Shown: piece after piece, positions 8,072-16,232 of the stretch
Numbering within the stretch: the stretch's first letter is position 1
Layout: every line of letters starts with the position of its first letter
Source: Gordonia sihwensis NBRC 108236
Lineage (GTDB): Bacteria > Actinomycetota > Actinomycetes > Mycobacteriales > Mycobacteriaceae
Length of the DNA stretch: 64,000 bases
Direction: 5' to 3'
Assembly: GCF_000333035.1 (NCBI RefSeq)
Contig: NZ_BANU01000029.1
Span: 19,383 to 83,382 of the forward strand
Position numbers and translations under genes: made by a program
Notes under the pieces: model-generated
Told to the model about the DNA's origin: nothing
Database searches by the model: none
Seen by the model: only the letters and a program-made list of their open reading frames with translations

Positions 8072-9229
8072 ATGCGCCGCGAAATCTACACCGAGGACCA
8101 TGAAGCTTTCCGGGAGACGATCCGGGCGTTCATCGAATCCGAGATCGTGCCCGTCTACGACGAGTGGCTCGAGAACGGCATCGTGCCGCGCGACTTCTAC
8201 CTGAAGATCGGCGAGCTCGGCGTCTTCGGCATCGAGGTGCCCGAGGAGTACGGCGGCGCGGGCGTGGACTCGTACAAGTACGAGGCCGTCCTGACCGAGG
8301 AGATGGCCCGCGCCGGCGTCAGCCTCGGCGGCTCCGCGGCACACATCCCGCTGTGTCTCCCTTACCTCCTCAAGCACGCCAACGAGGAGCAGAAGAAGCG
8401 CTGGCTGCCCGGCATGGCGTCCGGCGAGACCATGTTCGCCATCGCGATGACCGAGCCCGGCACCGGCTCCGACCTCGCGGGTATGCGCACCACCGCGAAG
8501 CTCTCCGAGGACGGCAGCCACTACGTCCTCAACGGCGCCAAGACCTTCATCACCGGCGGCGTCAACGCCGACCGCGTGATCGTCTGCGCACGCACCTCGG
8601 CTCCGAGCGAGACCGATCGCCGCTTCGGCATCACCCTCCTGGTCGTCGACACCAAGTCGGAGGGCTACGCCGTCGGACGCAAGCTCGACAAGCTGGGTCT
8701 GCGCACCTCCGACACCGCGGAGCTGTCGTTCACCGACGTCAAGGTCCCCGTGGAGGACCTCCTCGGCGAGGAGAACCAGGGCTTCTACTACCTCGGACAG
8801 CACCTGCCGCGCGAGCGCCTCTCGATCGCCGTCGGCGCGTACGCGCAGGGTGCGGCGGCGATCCGCTTCGCCAAGGAGTACACGCAGGAGCGTCAGGTGT
8901 TCGGCAAGCCCGTCGCCGCGTTCCAGAACACCAAGTTCGAGCTGGCCGCGTGCAAAGCGAAGGTCGACGCGATGGAAGCGGTCGTCGACCGCGCACTCGA
9001 GGCCTACGACAAGAACGAGCTGACCGCCGCCGATGCCGCGTCCGCGAAGCTGTTCTGCACCGAAGCCGCGGCCGACGTGATCGACCGCTGCCTGCAGCTG
9101 CACGGCGGCTACGGCTACATGAACGAGTACCCGATCGCCCGCCTGTACGCCGACAACCGAGTCAACCGGATCTACGGCGGTACCAGCGAGGTCATGCGCT
9201 CGATCATCGCCAAGGACATGGGTCTGTAA
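8072..9229 (+). CDS. Acyl-CoA dehydrogenase
   Basis: This 385-residue flavoenzyme matches the acyl-CoA dehydrogenase fold: an N-terminal helical domain, a middle beta domain with MTEPGTGSDLAGM (about 127-139) and GAKTFITGG, and a C-terminal helical domain with ERQVFGKPVAAFQ and HGGYGYMNEYPIARLYAD. It introduces the alpha-beta double bond into acyl-CoA, reducing FAD. At the usual catalytic site the sequence reads IYGGTSEVM, with Gly where medium- and short-chain enzymes carry Glu. The RERL motif near residue 248 supplies a Glu where long-chain and isovaleryl-type enzymes have their base. AGGAGG precedes the ATG. It is probably co-regulated with the TetR gene upstream. Confidence 0.92.
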   Translation: MRREIYTEDHEAFRETIRAFIESEIVPVYDEWLENGIVPRDFYLKIGELGVFGIEVPEEYGGAGVDSYKYEAVLTEEMARAGVSLGGSAAHIPLCLPYLLKHANEEQKKRWLPGMASGETMFAIAMTEPGTGSDLAGMRTTAKLSEDGSHYVLNGAKTFITGGVNADRVIVCARTSAPSETDRRFGITLLVVDTKSEGYAVGRKLDKLGLRTSDTAELSFTDVKVPVEDLLGEENQGFYYLGQHLPRERLSIAVGAYAQGAAAIRFAKEYTQERQVFGKPVAAFQNTKFELAACKAKVDAMEAVVDRALEAYDKNELTAADAASAKLFCTEAAADVIDRCLQLHGGYGYMNEYPIARLYADNRVNRIYGGTSEVMRSIIAKDMGL

Positions 9230-9266
9230 GGGGACATCCGACCTCCGACGCTCTAGTCTCGGGCGC

Positions 9267-10667
9267 GTGAGCCATCGACTGCCCGAGCCGGAGCCGAGAG
9301 ACGACCCACCGCCGCGTGCGGAGCGACGCCGAAAGGCCGACGTTCCGCACGCGGCGGCGCATTCCGGCCATTCGCACGGCCATCATCACGGCGGCGGCGA
9401 CCTCCCGGGCCAGCTGACTCGCTACGCGAAACCGGTGGTGATCGGACTGCTGTCCGTCGCCGCACTCGCCGTCGGCATCGGGATGATCGTGCTGTGGCCG
9501 GGCCACGCCGACCGCCCGATTCCCATGCAGTTCCGATCCGCCACGGGCGGTCCGATCCAGGTGTCCGATGCCGAGGTGATCTCGCAGATCAAGGCCGACT
9601 GCTCGTCACCGGCGACGGGCGTGGCGTCCGCGGAGTTCCCCACCGTCCCGACCACCGGTGGCCCGTGCCGGGCGTCGATCCTCAAGCTGACGTCGGGCCC
9701 TGACTCCGGGCGCTACACGGTCCTGATGATCGCGACGAACGCCGCTCAGTCTGCGGACGTCCCCGGTGCGCCGGCGGCCGACCCAGCCACCGCAGACGAA
9801 CCACAGCCCGGGCAGCCCACGCTTGAGAAGGGCGACGCGATCCGCGTCAGTGCGATGCCTGGCCCGGACGGCCGCGCCCGCTACGGCTTCTACGACTACC
9901 AGCGGGGAACCGGCATCATCGTCTGGGCCATCGCCTTCGTGCTCGCGATCATCGCCGTCGCGACGTGGCGCGGCGCCCGCGCGATCGTCGGTCTGATCGT
10001 GGCCTTCGTGGTCCTCGGCTTCTTCACTCTGCCATCGATCCTCGACGGGCATTCCGTGGTCGGCGTGGCGGTGGTCTCGGCGGCCGCGATCCTGTTCGCC
10101 GTCCTCTATCTCGCGCACGGCTTCAATCTGCGGACCAGTTCGGCTCTGCTCGGCACGCTGGCCTCACTCGTCCTCGCGACCGTCCTGAGCCGTCTGGCGA
10201 TATCGACGATGAGTCTCACCGGACTGTCTGCCGAATCAACCGCCAATCTGCAGTTCTACCAGGGCACCATCTCCCTCAACGGACTGCTGCTGGCCGGATT
10301 CGTGATCGGCACCATCGGAGTCCTCAACGACGTGACGATCACCCAGGCGTCGGCGACCTTCGAGCTCGCCGCGATTCCGGGACAGACCCGCCTCGGCGCA
10401 TTCCGCTCGGCGATGCGCGTCGGGCGGGACCACATCGCCTCGACGGTGTACACGCTCGTCTTCGCCTATGCGGGCAGCGCCCTGCCCCTGCTCCTGTTGT
10501 TCTCGGTGGCGGCTCAGCCCTTCAGCTCACTGATCACCAGCGAGGAAGTCGCGATCGAACTGGCGCGCGCCTTCGTCGGCGGCATCGCTCTCGCGGGCAG
10601 CGTGCCGCTCACCACCGCGATCGCCGCCGCACTTGTGAGGCCGGGCGCACAGGCAACGGAGAAGTGA
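9267..10667 (+). CDS. YibE/F-family integral membrane protein
   Basis: This 466-residue protein resembles the YibE/F family. A histidine-rich cytoplasmic-looking stretch (HSGHSHGHHHGGG, about residues 32-44) precedes a first membrane segment near residues 55-78. An exported-looking region follows, then a run of at least six hydrophobic helices from about 210 to 455. Motifs such as LNDVTITQASATFEL and a VYTLVFAYAGSALPLLLLFS helix fit the family. Function is not established; the His-rich tract hints at metal contact. The GTG at 9267 lies 7 nt after TAGTCT, a good -10 hexamer, so a leaderless transcript starting here is likely. Confidence 0.85.
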   Translation: MSHRLPEPEPRDDPPPRAERRRKADVPHAAAHSGHSHGHHHGGGDLPGQLTRYAKPVVIGLLSVAALAVGIGMIVLWPGHADRPIPMQFRSATGGPIQVSDAEVISQIKADCSSPATGVASAEFPTVPTTGGPCRASILKLTSGPDSGRYTVLMIATNAAQSADVPGAPAADPATADEPQPGQPTLEKGDAIRVSAMPGPDGRARYGFYDYQRGTGIIVWAIAFVLAIIAVATWRGARAIVGLIVAFVVLGFFTLPSILDGHSVVGVAVVSAAAILFAVLYLAHGFNLRTSSALLGTLASLVLATVLSRLAISTMSLTGLSAESTANLQFYQGTISLNGLLLAGFVIGTIGVLNDVTITQASATFELAAIPGQTRLGAFRSAMRVGRDHIASTVYTLVFAYAGSALPLLLLFSVAAQPFSSLITSEEVAIELARAFVGGIALAGSVPLTTAIAAALVRPGAQATEK

Positions 10668-10699
10668 ACGAGTTCACCTTGCACGGAAAGTGGTACTGA

Positions 10700-10713
10700 C
10701 TAACAATCGTTAG
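10700..10713 (+). promoter_or_regulatory. Inverted repeat overlapping the promoter of the MMPL gene
   Basis: CTAACAATCGTTAG has 5-bp arms (CTAAC/GTTAG) around AATC and ends one base before the MMPL start codon. It overlaps the probable -10 (AACAAT, 10702-10707), which lies 7 nt before ATG. A repressor bound here would block a leaderless transcript; the TetR encoded downstream is the obvious candidate. Confidence 0.65.
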
Positions 10714-10714
10714 C

Positions 10715-12970
10715 ATGTCATCGATTCTCTACCGCGTCGGACGGTTCTCATTCCGGCACAAATGGTGGGTGCTCGCCACCTGGGTGGCCGCGCTTGTGAT
10801 CGTCGCGGGAGCCGTCGGCGCACTGCAGCCGAAGTTCGCGCAGGACTTCGACCTGCCGGGCACGGACGGCGGCGTCGCGATGGAGCAGCTTCAGGAGAAC
10901 TTCCCCGCGCAGAACAAGCAGCAGGAGGAACCGTCGACGATCGTCGTCGTCGCGGCGGACGACGGTCTCGCCCGCCATGCCGACGAGATTCAGTCGCTGG
11001 TCGCCGACCTCAAGACGCTCGACGAGGTTGACGCCGGGACGGTCTTCGACCCGCTCGCCGTCGCGGCCGCCAAACCGGAGATGGCCTCCGCCGTCATCGG
11101 CGACGGCGGCAAGATCGGGCTGATCAGCGTTCACCAGAAGATCAATCTGATGGACGTGGACGTCGCGACCAAGAATCAGCTGCTCGACGTGCTGGAGAAG
11201 CATCGCGGCGACGGCCTGAAGGTCGAGGCCACCGGCGGCGTCATGTCGGCGCAGGAGCCCGCGGGCAAGGCCGAGCTGATCGGCTTCGCCATCGCCTTCG
11301 TCATCATGATCATCGCCTTCGGCGCGCTCATCGCGGCCTTCATCCCGTTGGTGACCGGCATCGTCGGCGTCGGACTCACGATGATGCTGGTGACTCTCTC
11401 AGCCGAGGTCCTCTCCATCAATCAGGCCGCCACGGCGATCATCACCATGCTCGGAATCGCGGTCTCGATCGACTACGCACTGTTCATCGTCTCGCGCTAC
11501 CGGTCCGAAGCCGCGCGAGGCGGTGACCGAGCCGACGCCGCGGGCCGCGCCGTCGGCACCGCCGGATCTGCGGTCGTCTTCGCCGGCCTGACGGTGATCA
11601 TCGCGGTGGCCGCCCTGATGGTCATCGGTATCCCGATCATCACCCAGATGGGCCTCGGCGCGGCCGTGGCCATCCTCGTCGCCGTCCTGGCCGCGCTGAC
11701 CTTCATTCCGGCGCTGCTGGGCGCCTTCGGTCGCTTCGCCTTCACACCCCGGATTCCGTGGATCAGGCACGCCGAGGAATCGAAGGACTCCGACTCCCTC
11801 GGAGTCAAGTTCGGCCGGACTCTGGTCAACAAGCCGATTCCGTTCGTCGTCGCCGGCCTCGCGATTCTGATCGTCGCGGCCATCCCGATCAAGAACATGA
11901 CCCTCGGTATGGACACCGTCACCGACGACCAGGTGGCCGGACAGGAGTTGATGGCGAAGGGCTTCGGCGCCGGTGTCGCAGGTCCGCTGGTGGTGGTGAT
12001 GCACACCGACGAGGGCACCATCGACGCGGCGGCGAACACCGCCGTCGCCAAGATCAAGGCGCTGCCCGGCGTCGCGGCGCCGGAAATGGTGTCCTGGACC
12101 GGCAATGGCCCGTCCCCGCAGAACCCGAACGCGGGCGCGGATTCGGCGATGATCATCGTCACGCCGCTCAGTTCGCCGTCCTCGCCGCAGACCCACGACC
12201 TGGTCGAGGCCATCCGCGACACCTCCGGGGCGGTCGAGGCACAGGGAGCGGAGATTCATGTCGGCGGCCAGACGGCGATCATGTCCGATCTCTCGGCGAA
12301 GCTCGACAAGGCACTGATCCCCTACCTCGTCGTCGTGGTGGGTCTGGCCTTCCTGATCATGATCGGGGTCTTCCGCTCCATCTGGGTTCCGCTGATCGGC
12401 ACCATCGGTTTCGTGTTCTCGATGCTGGCGACGTTCGGCATCACCACGGCCATCTTCACCGACGGCACCTTCGGCCTGATCGACCACACCAAGCCGCTGC
12501 TGTCGTTCCTGCCGATCTTCCTGATCGGCGTCGTCTTCGGCCTCGCGATGGACTACCAGGTGTTCCTGGTGACCCGCATGCGTGAAGAGTTCATTCACGG
12601 CATGAGCGCGAAGGACGCGATCGTCGCCGGCTACCGCCACGGCGCCCGCGTGGTGGTGTCCGCCGCAGTCATCATGATCAGCGTCTTCGCCGCGTTCATG
12701 CTGTCGCCGGACACGACCGCCAAGATGATGGGCTTCGCCCTCGCGATCGCCGTCTTCTTCGACGCCTTCCTCGTCCGAATGGTCATCGTTCCGGGCCTGC
12801 TGGCGTTGCTCGGCAACCGCGCGTGGGGTCTGCCCCGCTGGCTCGACAAGCTGGTCCTCAACTTCGACATCGAAGGCGAGAAGGTCCGCGACCGCGGCCT
12901 GCCCTCGACCGAGACACCGGTGGCGGTGGGCGGCAACAGCCCCGAGCCGAGCCCGAGCGGGACGGCATAG
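10715..12970 (+). CDS. MMPL/RND-family membrane transporter
   Basis: This 751-residue protein has the two-fold MMPL layout. TM1 lies near residues 20-40, followed by an extracytoplasmic domain and a block of helices around 185-345 (SIDYALFIVSRYRSE). A second extracytoplasmic domain (about 380-525) precedes the second helix block (GLAMDYQVFLVTRMREEF near 612). Such transporters export lipids, siderophores or drugs using the proton gradient. The tail ends in an acidic, proline-rich stretch. It has its own TetR gene directly downstream and an inverted repeat over its promoter, which resembles drug- or lipid-responsive efflux units. The substrate cannot be read from sequence. Confidence 0.9.
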   Translation: MSSILYRVGRFSFRHKWWVLATWVAALVIVAGAVGALQPKFAQDFDLPGTDGGVAMEQLQENFPAQNKQQEEPSTIVVVAADDGLARHADEIQSLVADLKTLDEVDAGTVFDPLAVAAAKPEMASAVIGDGGKIGLISVHQKINLMDVDVATKNQLLDVLEKHRGDGLKVEATGGVMSAQEPAGKAELIGFAIAFVIMIIAFGALIAAFIPLVTGIVGVGLTMMLVTLSAEVLSINQAATAIITMLGIAVSIDYALFIVSRYRSEAARGGDRADAAGRAVGTAGSAVVFAGLTVIIAVAALMVIGIPIITQMGLGAAVAILVAVLAALTFIPALLGAFGRFAFTPRIPWIRHAEESKDSDSLGVKFGRTLVNKPIPFVVAGLAILIVAAIPIKNMTLGMDTVTDDQVAGQELMAKGFGAGVAGPLVVVMHTDEGTIDAAANTAVAKIKALPGVAAPEMVSWTGNGPSPQNPNAGADSAMIIVTPLSSPSSPQTHDLVEAIRDTSGAVEAQGAEIHVGGQTAIMSDLSAKLDKALIPYLVVVVGLAFLIMIGVFRSIWVPLIGTIGFVFSMLATFGITTAIFTDGTFGLIDHTKPLLSFLPIFLIGVVFGLAMDYQVFLVTRMREEFIHGMSAKDAIVAGYRHGARVVVSAAVIMISVFAAFMLSPDTTAKMMGFALAIAVFFDAFLVRMVIVPGLLALLGNRAWGLPRWLDKLVLNFDIEGEKVRDRGLPSTETPVAVGGNSPEPSPSGTA

Positions 12971-12979
12971 AGTACGGAC

Positions 12980-13600
12980 ATGAACGACAATCCGACCGCC
13001 GCGGCCCCGAGGACCTCCTCGGGGCCGCGGCCCGGTTTACGCGAACGCCAGAAGGCCCGGACTCGGGCCGACATCCGGGCGGCAGCACTCGAGCTCTTCG
13101 ACCGGAACGGCTACGAGGCGACCACCGTCGCGCAGATCGCCGAGGCGACGAATGTCTCGCACACCACGTTCTTCCGCTACTTCCAGTCGAAGGAACAGGT
13201 CATCATCAGCGACGACCTGGATGACGAGCGCGACGCGATCCTCCAGGAGATCCCCGCCGGTCTGAGCCACTTCGGTCTCGTCCGCGAACTCATCACGCGG
13301 ATGTACCGGATCGCGGAGAAGGACGAGTGGGCGGCCAATCCCGAACGGCTCCGGATTCTGCACAGCGAGCCGAGCCTGCGCGCGACGTACCAGTTCGAGT
13401 CCGACCGCGTGATCTCAGCGGCGACCGACTACTTCGCCGACTATCTCGGCGTCGCGCACGACGATTTCCGGCTCCGCGTGTTCGTCTCCGCAGTCTCCGG
13501 AGTGATGTTCCATCTCACCGACATCACCCGCACCGGCCTGGCCTCACTCGACGAATGCCTCGCAGCCCTCGACCTGATGGAGCAGGGGCTGCCGGTCTGA
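12980..13600 (+). CDS. TetR-family regulator next to the MMPL transporter
   Basis: This 206-residue protein has a TetR DNA-binding domain at about residues 25-75 (GYEATTVAQIAEATNVS, then FFRYFQSKEQV) and a helical C-terminal domain. The ATG at 12980 follows TAGAGT by 6 nt. That hexamer includes the stop codon of the MMPL gene, so the regulator probably has its own leaderless promoter. A perfect 14-bp G+C hairpin lies in codons 7-17, and a rare TTA leucine codon follows in GPRPGLRER. The hairpin could act on MMPL read-through or on translation. It likely represses the MMPL gene. Confidence 0.87.
   Translation: MNDNPTAAAPRTSSGPRPGLRERQKARTRADIRAAALELFDRNGYEATTVAQIAEATNVSHTTFFRYFQSKEQVIISDDLDDERDAILQEIPAGLSHFGLVRELITRMYRIAEKDEWAANPERLRILHSEPSLRATYQFESDRVISAATDYFADYLGVAHDDFRLRVFVSAVSGVMFHLTDITRTGLASLDECLAALDLMEQGLPV
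12999..13030 (+). other. Perfect 14-bp GC hairpin inside the 5' end of the TetR gene
   Basis: CCGCGGCCCCGAGG (12999-13012) pairs perfectly with 13017-13030 across a 4-nt loop. It sits 20-50 nt into the regulator's coding region and 29 nt after the MMPL stop. It could end the MMPL transcript or attenuate the regulator. Confidence 0.8.
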
Positions 13601-13701
13601 CGGGTCGGCTGGGGGTCGGCTGATGGGGCTCCGGCTACCCGGTGCGGTCGGCGCCCCGCTCGAGACCGGTATCTCGGCCGCGTCCGCAGTACGCTGAATC
13701 C

Positions 13702-14403
13702 GTGGGTGGCGTGATGGGTGCGATCGGACACTACTGGTGGTTGATCTTCGTCTTCGGCGGAACGATCGGCGGTGCCGTACGTGCGCTCGGGGCATGGAAC
13801 GAGCGTCGCGCCGAGCGACGGCTCGAGCGCTACCGCCTGCGGCAGGAGGCCAAGGTCGCGCTCGCCCGGGCCCAGAGCCGGGCCCGGGTGGATGCCGAAT
13901 CGCTCGAGCGCGATCTGCGTCGCGCGGTCACCGAGCACCAGACCACCGACGATCGATGGTTCGGGTACGAGACGGATCTGGCGACCATCCTCGACTACCC
14001 GATGCTCGTCGACCTGCGCGAACCGCTGACCGCGGAGTTCCATCGCGCGCGCAGCCGCGCCGAACTGCTGCGTCCGTCTCCCGACGACACCTCACCCGAG
14101 GCCGTCGAACGCTATCGCGACGCCGTCCACGATTACGCGACAGCACTCGACGTGGCCGAGAAGGAGGCGCGCAGGCGCAGGCGCGGCGATTTCAATCCGG
14201 CCGAGCAGGAACGTCTCGCCCGTGCCCAGCGGCTGCTGAATCTGGCGGGCGACGAGGCTGCGAGTCCGCAGGAACGACAGCAGGCTTATGCTCGGGCGCG
14301 GCGGGAACTCGACGGGCTGATCGACCTCCCCGCGGCCGGCGCCGCGGAATTGGAGCAGCGGCTGCGCGTCGCATTGGAGGGACCGGCCCGCCCCGACAGT
14401 TGA
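13702..14403 (+). CDS. Membrane-anchored coiled-coil protein of unknown function
   Basis: This protein of about 233 residues has one N-terminal membrane segment (HYWWLIFVFGGTIGGAVRAL). A long, highly charged helical region rich in Arg, Glu and Ala follows (WNERRAERRLERYRLRQEAK and on). I do not recognise a named domain. The GTG at 13702 sits 6 nt after TACGCT, so a leaderless start is likely; ATG at 13714 is the alternative. The Ser/Thr kinase starts 8 nt after its stop, so the two are probably co-transcribed. A kinase-associated membrane scaffold or phosphorylation substrate is conceivable, but nothing proves it. Confidence 0.75.
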   Translation: MGGVMGAIGHYWWLIFVFGGTIGGAVRALGAWNERRAERRLERYRLRQEAKVALARAQSRARVDAESLERDLRRAVTEHQTTDDRWFGYETDLATILDYPMLVDLREPLTAEFHRARSRAELLRPSPDDTSPEAVERYRDAVHDYATALDVAEKEARRRRRGDFNPAEQERLARAQRLLNLAGDEAASPQERQQAYARARRELDGLIDLPAAGAAELEQRLRVALEGPARPDS

Positions 14404-14411
14404 GGACGCCG

Positions 14412-15953
14412 ATGACCAGTGCTGACCGATCCGATTCGACCATCGGGCCGTATCGGCTCGTCCGACTCCTCGGCCGCGGCGGGATGGGCGAGGTGTACGA
14501 GGCGATCGACACTGTCAAGGACCGGACGGTGGCACTCAAACTCCTACCTCCCGGCCTCGCCGGCGACGACGCCTTCCGAGCGCGCTTCATGCGCGAATCA
14601 CAGACCGTCGCCAGGCTGAACGACCCGCACATCATTCCGATCCACGACTTCGGTGAGATCGACGGTCGGCTCTTCCTCGACATGCGGATCGTGCACGGTC
14701 GCCACCTCCGCGCGCGGATCGACGACGGTCTGCGCGATCCCGGCCTGGCCGTCCATGTGATCGAACAGGTCGCTGCGGCGCTCGACGCCGCACACGCCTC
14801 CGGTCTGCTGCATCGAGACGTGAAGCCCGAGAACATCCTGCTCGACGGCCGGGACTTCGCGTACCTCGCCGATTTCGGACTCGCCCAAGCCGCCGGTCAG
14901 ACTCGTCTCACGTCGACGGGAATGGCGATCGGTTCGTTCGCATACATGGCGCCCGAACGGTTCGGCTCCGAGACTCCGGTCAGCCCGCGCAGCGACGTGT
15001 ACGCCTTGGCATGTGTCCTGTACGAGTGCCTCACCGGTTCCACGCCCTATCCGTCGACGAGCATCGAACAGGTCATCGCCGGCCACCTGAGCCGTCCGGT
15101 GCCACCGACGGGCACACCGTTCGACGCCGTCATCGCCGCGGGCACCGCCAAAGACCCGGCCGACCGAATCGCGTCCGCGGGTGCGTTCGCCGCTGCCGCC
15201 CGAGCGGCCCTGACCGGGCAGCGCCCCGCGGCGCCGATCCCCGCGGCACCGATTCCCGCGGCACCCATTCCCGCGCACGCGCCGACAATGGTCGCTCCGA
15301 AACCGGTGCCGACACCGACGACCGCACCGCGATCGAACCGCGCCCGAAACGGCGTCATCGCCGCCGGCGTGGCCGCCGTGGTCCTCCTCGCCGCTGGGAC
15401 GATCGCCTGGCTCTACTCGTCTGGAACCGGCGGTCCCGATACGGCCGCGGCGACCAGCACCCTCAAGCCCGCGCCGGTCACCCAGACTGCGACGGTCGGA
15501 GGCACGGGGACGGTCGGAGGCACGGGGACGGTCGACGGCACGGGCGATCGATCGGAGTCCACACTGACCGAATCGGCTCACGCGGAGCCGACGCCGGTCG
15601 ACGAAGTCAGTCCCGTCCCCGGCCTCGGCGCCGGAGATCTGGGCCTGCCGACACCCATCAGCCGGCCGTCGTGCAACGGGCAGGCCGTCACCGTCGTCTA
15701 CAACGCGGTCACGCCGGGTGCATATGCGGCTGAGATCGCCGCGGCGCTCGCCCGGTACCCGGGTGCCTCCTATCTGCGTACCGATCACTCCTGCGCATCG
15801 CTCAAACAGTCAGAGAACGGGAACCCCGTCTACGCCGTCTACTACCCCGGTTCGTCACCGGCCGCCGCATGCGCCACCACCTCGCGCCTCGGCGGCGGAG
15901 CATACACGCGACGTCTCGATGACGTGACGCCCGTCGGTACCGACATCTGCTGA
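14412..15953 (+). CDS. Transmembrane Ser/Thr protein kinase (Hanks type) with extracellular domain
   Basis: This 513-residue receptor-like kinase has a complete N-terminal kinase domain (about 12-270): GRGGMGEVYEA glycine loop, VALKLL lysine, HRDVKPEN catalytic loop, DFGLAQ and APERF. A juxtamembrane linker with repeated A-P-I-P units leads to one membrane helix (about 315-337). A T/G-rich stalk and a small extracellular domain with four cysteines follow (SCNGQAVTVVYNAV to the C-terminal IC). The ATG at 14412 follows GAGG, 8 nt after the coiled-coil gene. It should sense an envelope signal and phosphorylate cytoplasmic targets. The upstream frame stays open but overlaps the neighbour, so it is not used. 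Confidence 0.93.
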   Translation: MTSADRSDSTIGPYRLVRLLGRGGMGEVYEAIDTVKDRTVALKLLPPGLAGDDAFRARFMRESQTVARLNDPHIIPIHDFGEIDGRLFLDMRIVHGRHLRARIDDGLRDPGLAVHVIEQVAAALDAAHASGLLHRDVKPENILLDGRDFAYLADFGLAQAAGQTRLTSTGMAIGSFAYMAPERFGSETPVSPRSDVYALACVLYECLTGSTPYPSTSIEQVIAGHLSRPVPPTGTPFDAVIAAGTAKDPADRIASAGAFAAAARAALTGQRPAAPIPAAPIPAAPIPAHAPTMVAPKPVPTPTTAPRSNRARNGVIAAGVAAVVLLAAGTIAWLYSSGTGGPDTAAATSTLKPAPVTQTATVGGTGTVGGTGTVDGTGDRSESTLTESAHAEPTPVDEVSPVPGLGAGDLGLPTPISRPSCNGQAVTVVYNAVTPGAYAAEIAAALARYPGASYLRTDHSCASLKQSENGNPVYAVYYPGSSPAAACATTSRLGGGAYTRRLDDVTPVGTDIC

Positions 15954-16070
15954 GGAGTCAGCGCGTCACCGATTCACCGGAACCCGCCACGACCTGCGGC
16001 GATGCACACCGGCCCGACTCGAGTCGCCGACCGGTCGAAGGCGTTCACCTTGAGGCGTTACCATCCTGCT

Positions 16071-16232
16071 GTGCTGGAAGATCTCAACAAGAAGGCCAAG
16101 AAGGCCGGACTCCACGTCGCCGACGCGAAGAAACGTGACCGTTACAGCATCCGAAAGGTCAAGAACGGCAAGCTCGTGGCCAAGAATGTCGACGCCGAGG
16201 AAGCTCTCCGAGTCATCAAGCAGTACAAGTGA
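16071..16232 (+). CDS. Small basic protein of 53 residues
   Basis: I read a 53-residue, lysine-rich protein starting VLEDLNKKAKKAGLHVADAK and ending RVIKQYK. The GTG at 16071 lies 6 nt after TACCAT, a good -10, so a leaderless start is likely; an in-frame ATG at 16002 would add 23 poorly supported residues. Its stop overlaps the GTG of the SDR gene (GTGA), which implies translational coupling. I do not recognise the family. High charge and a predicted helix-strand-helix pattern could fit a nucleic-acid-binding or accessory peptide, but that is only inference. Confidence 0.7.
   Translation: MLEDLNKKAKKAGLHVADAKKRDRYSIRKVKNGKLVAKNVDAEEALRVIKQYK

Noticed and set aside
7979..9103. A 374-codon open frame opposite the acyl-CoA dehydrogenase
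   Set aside because: A GC-skew shadow of a clear enzyme on the other strand.
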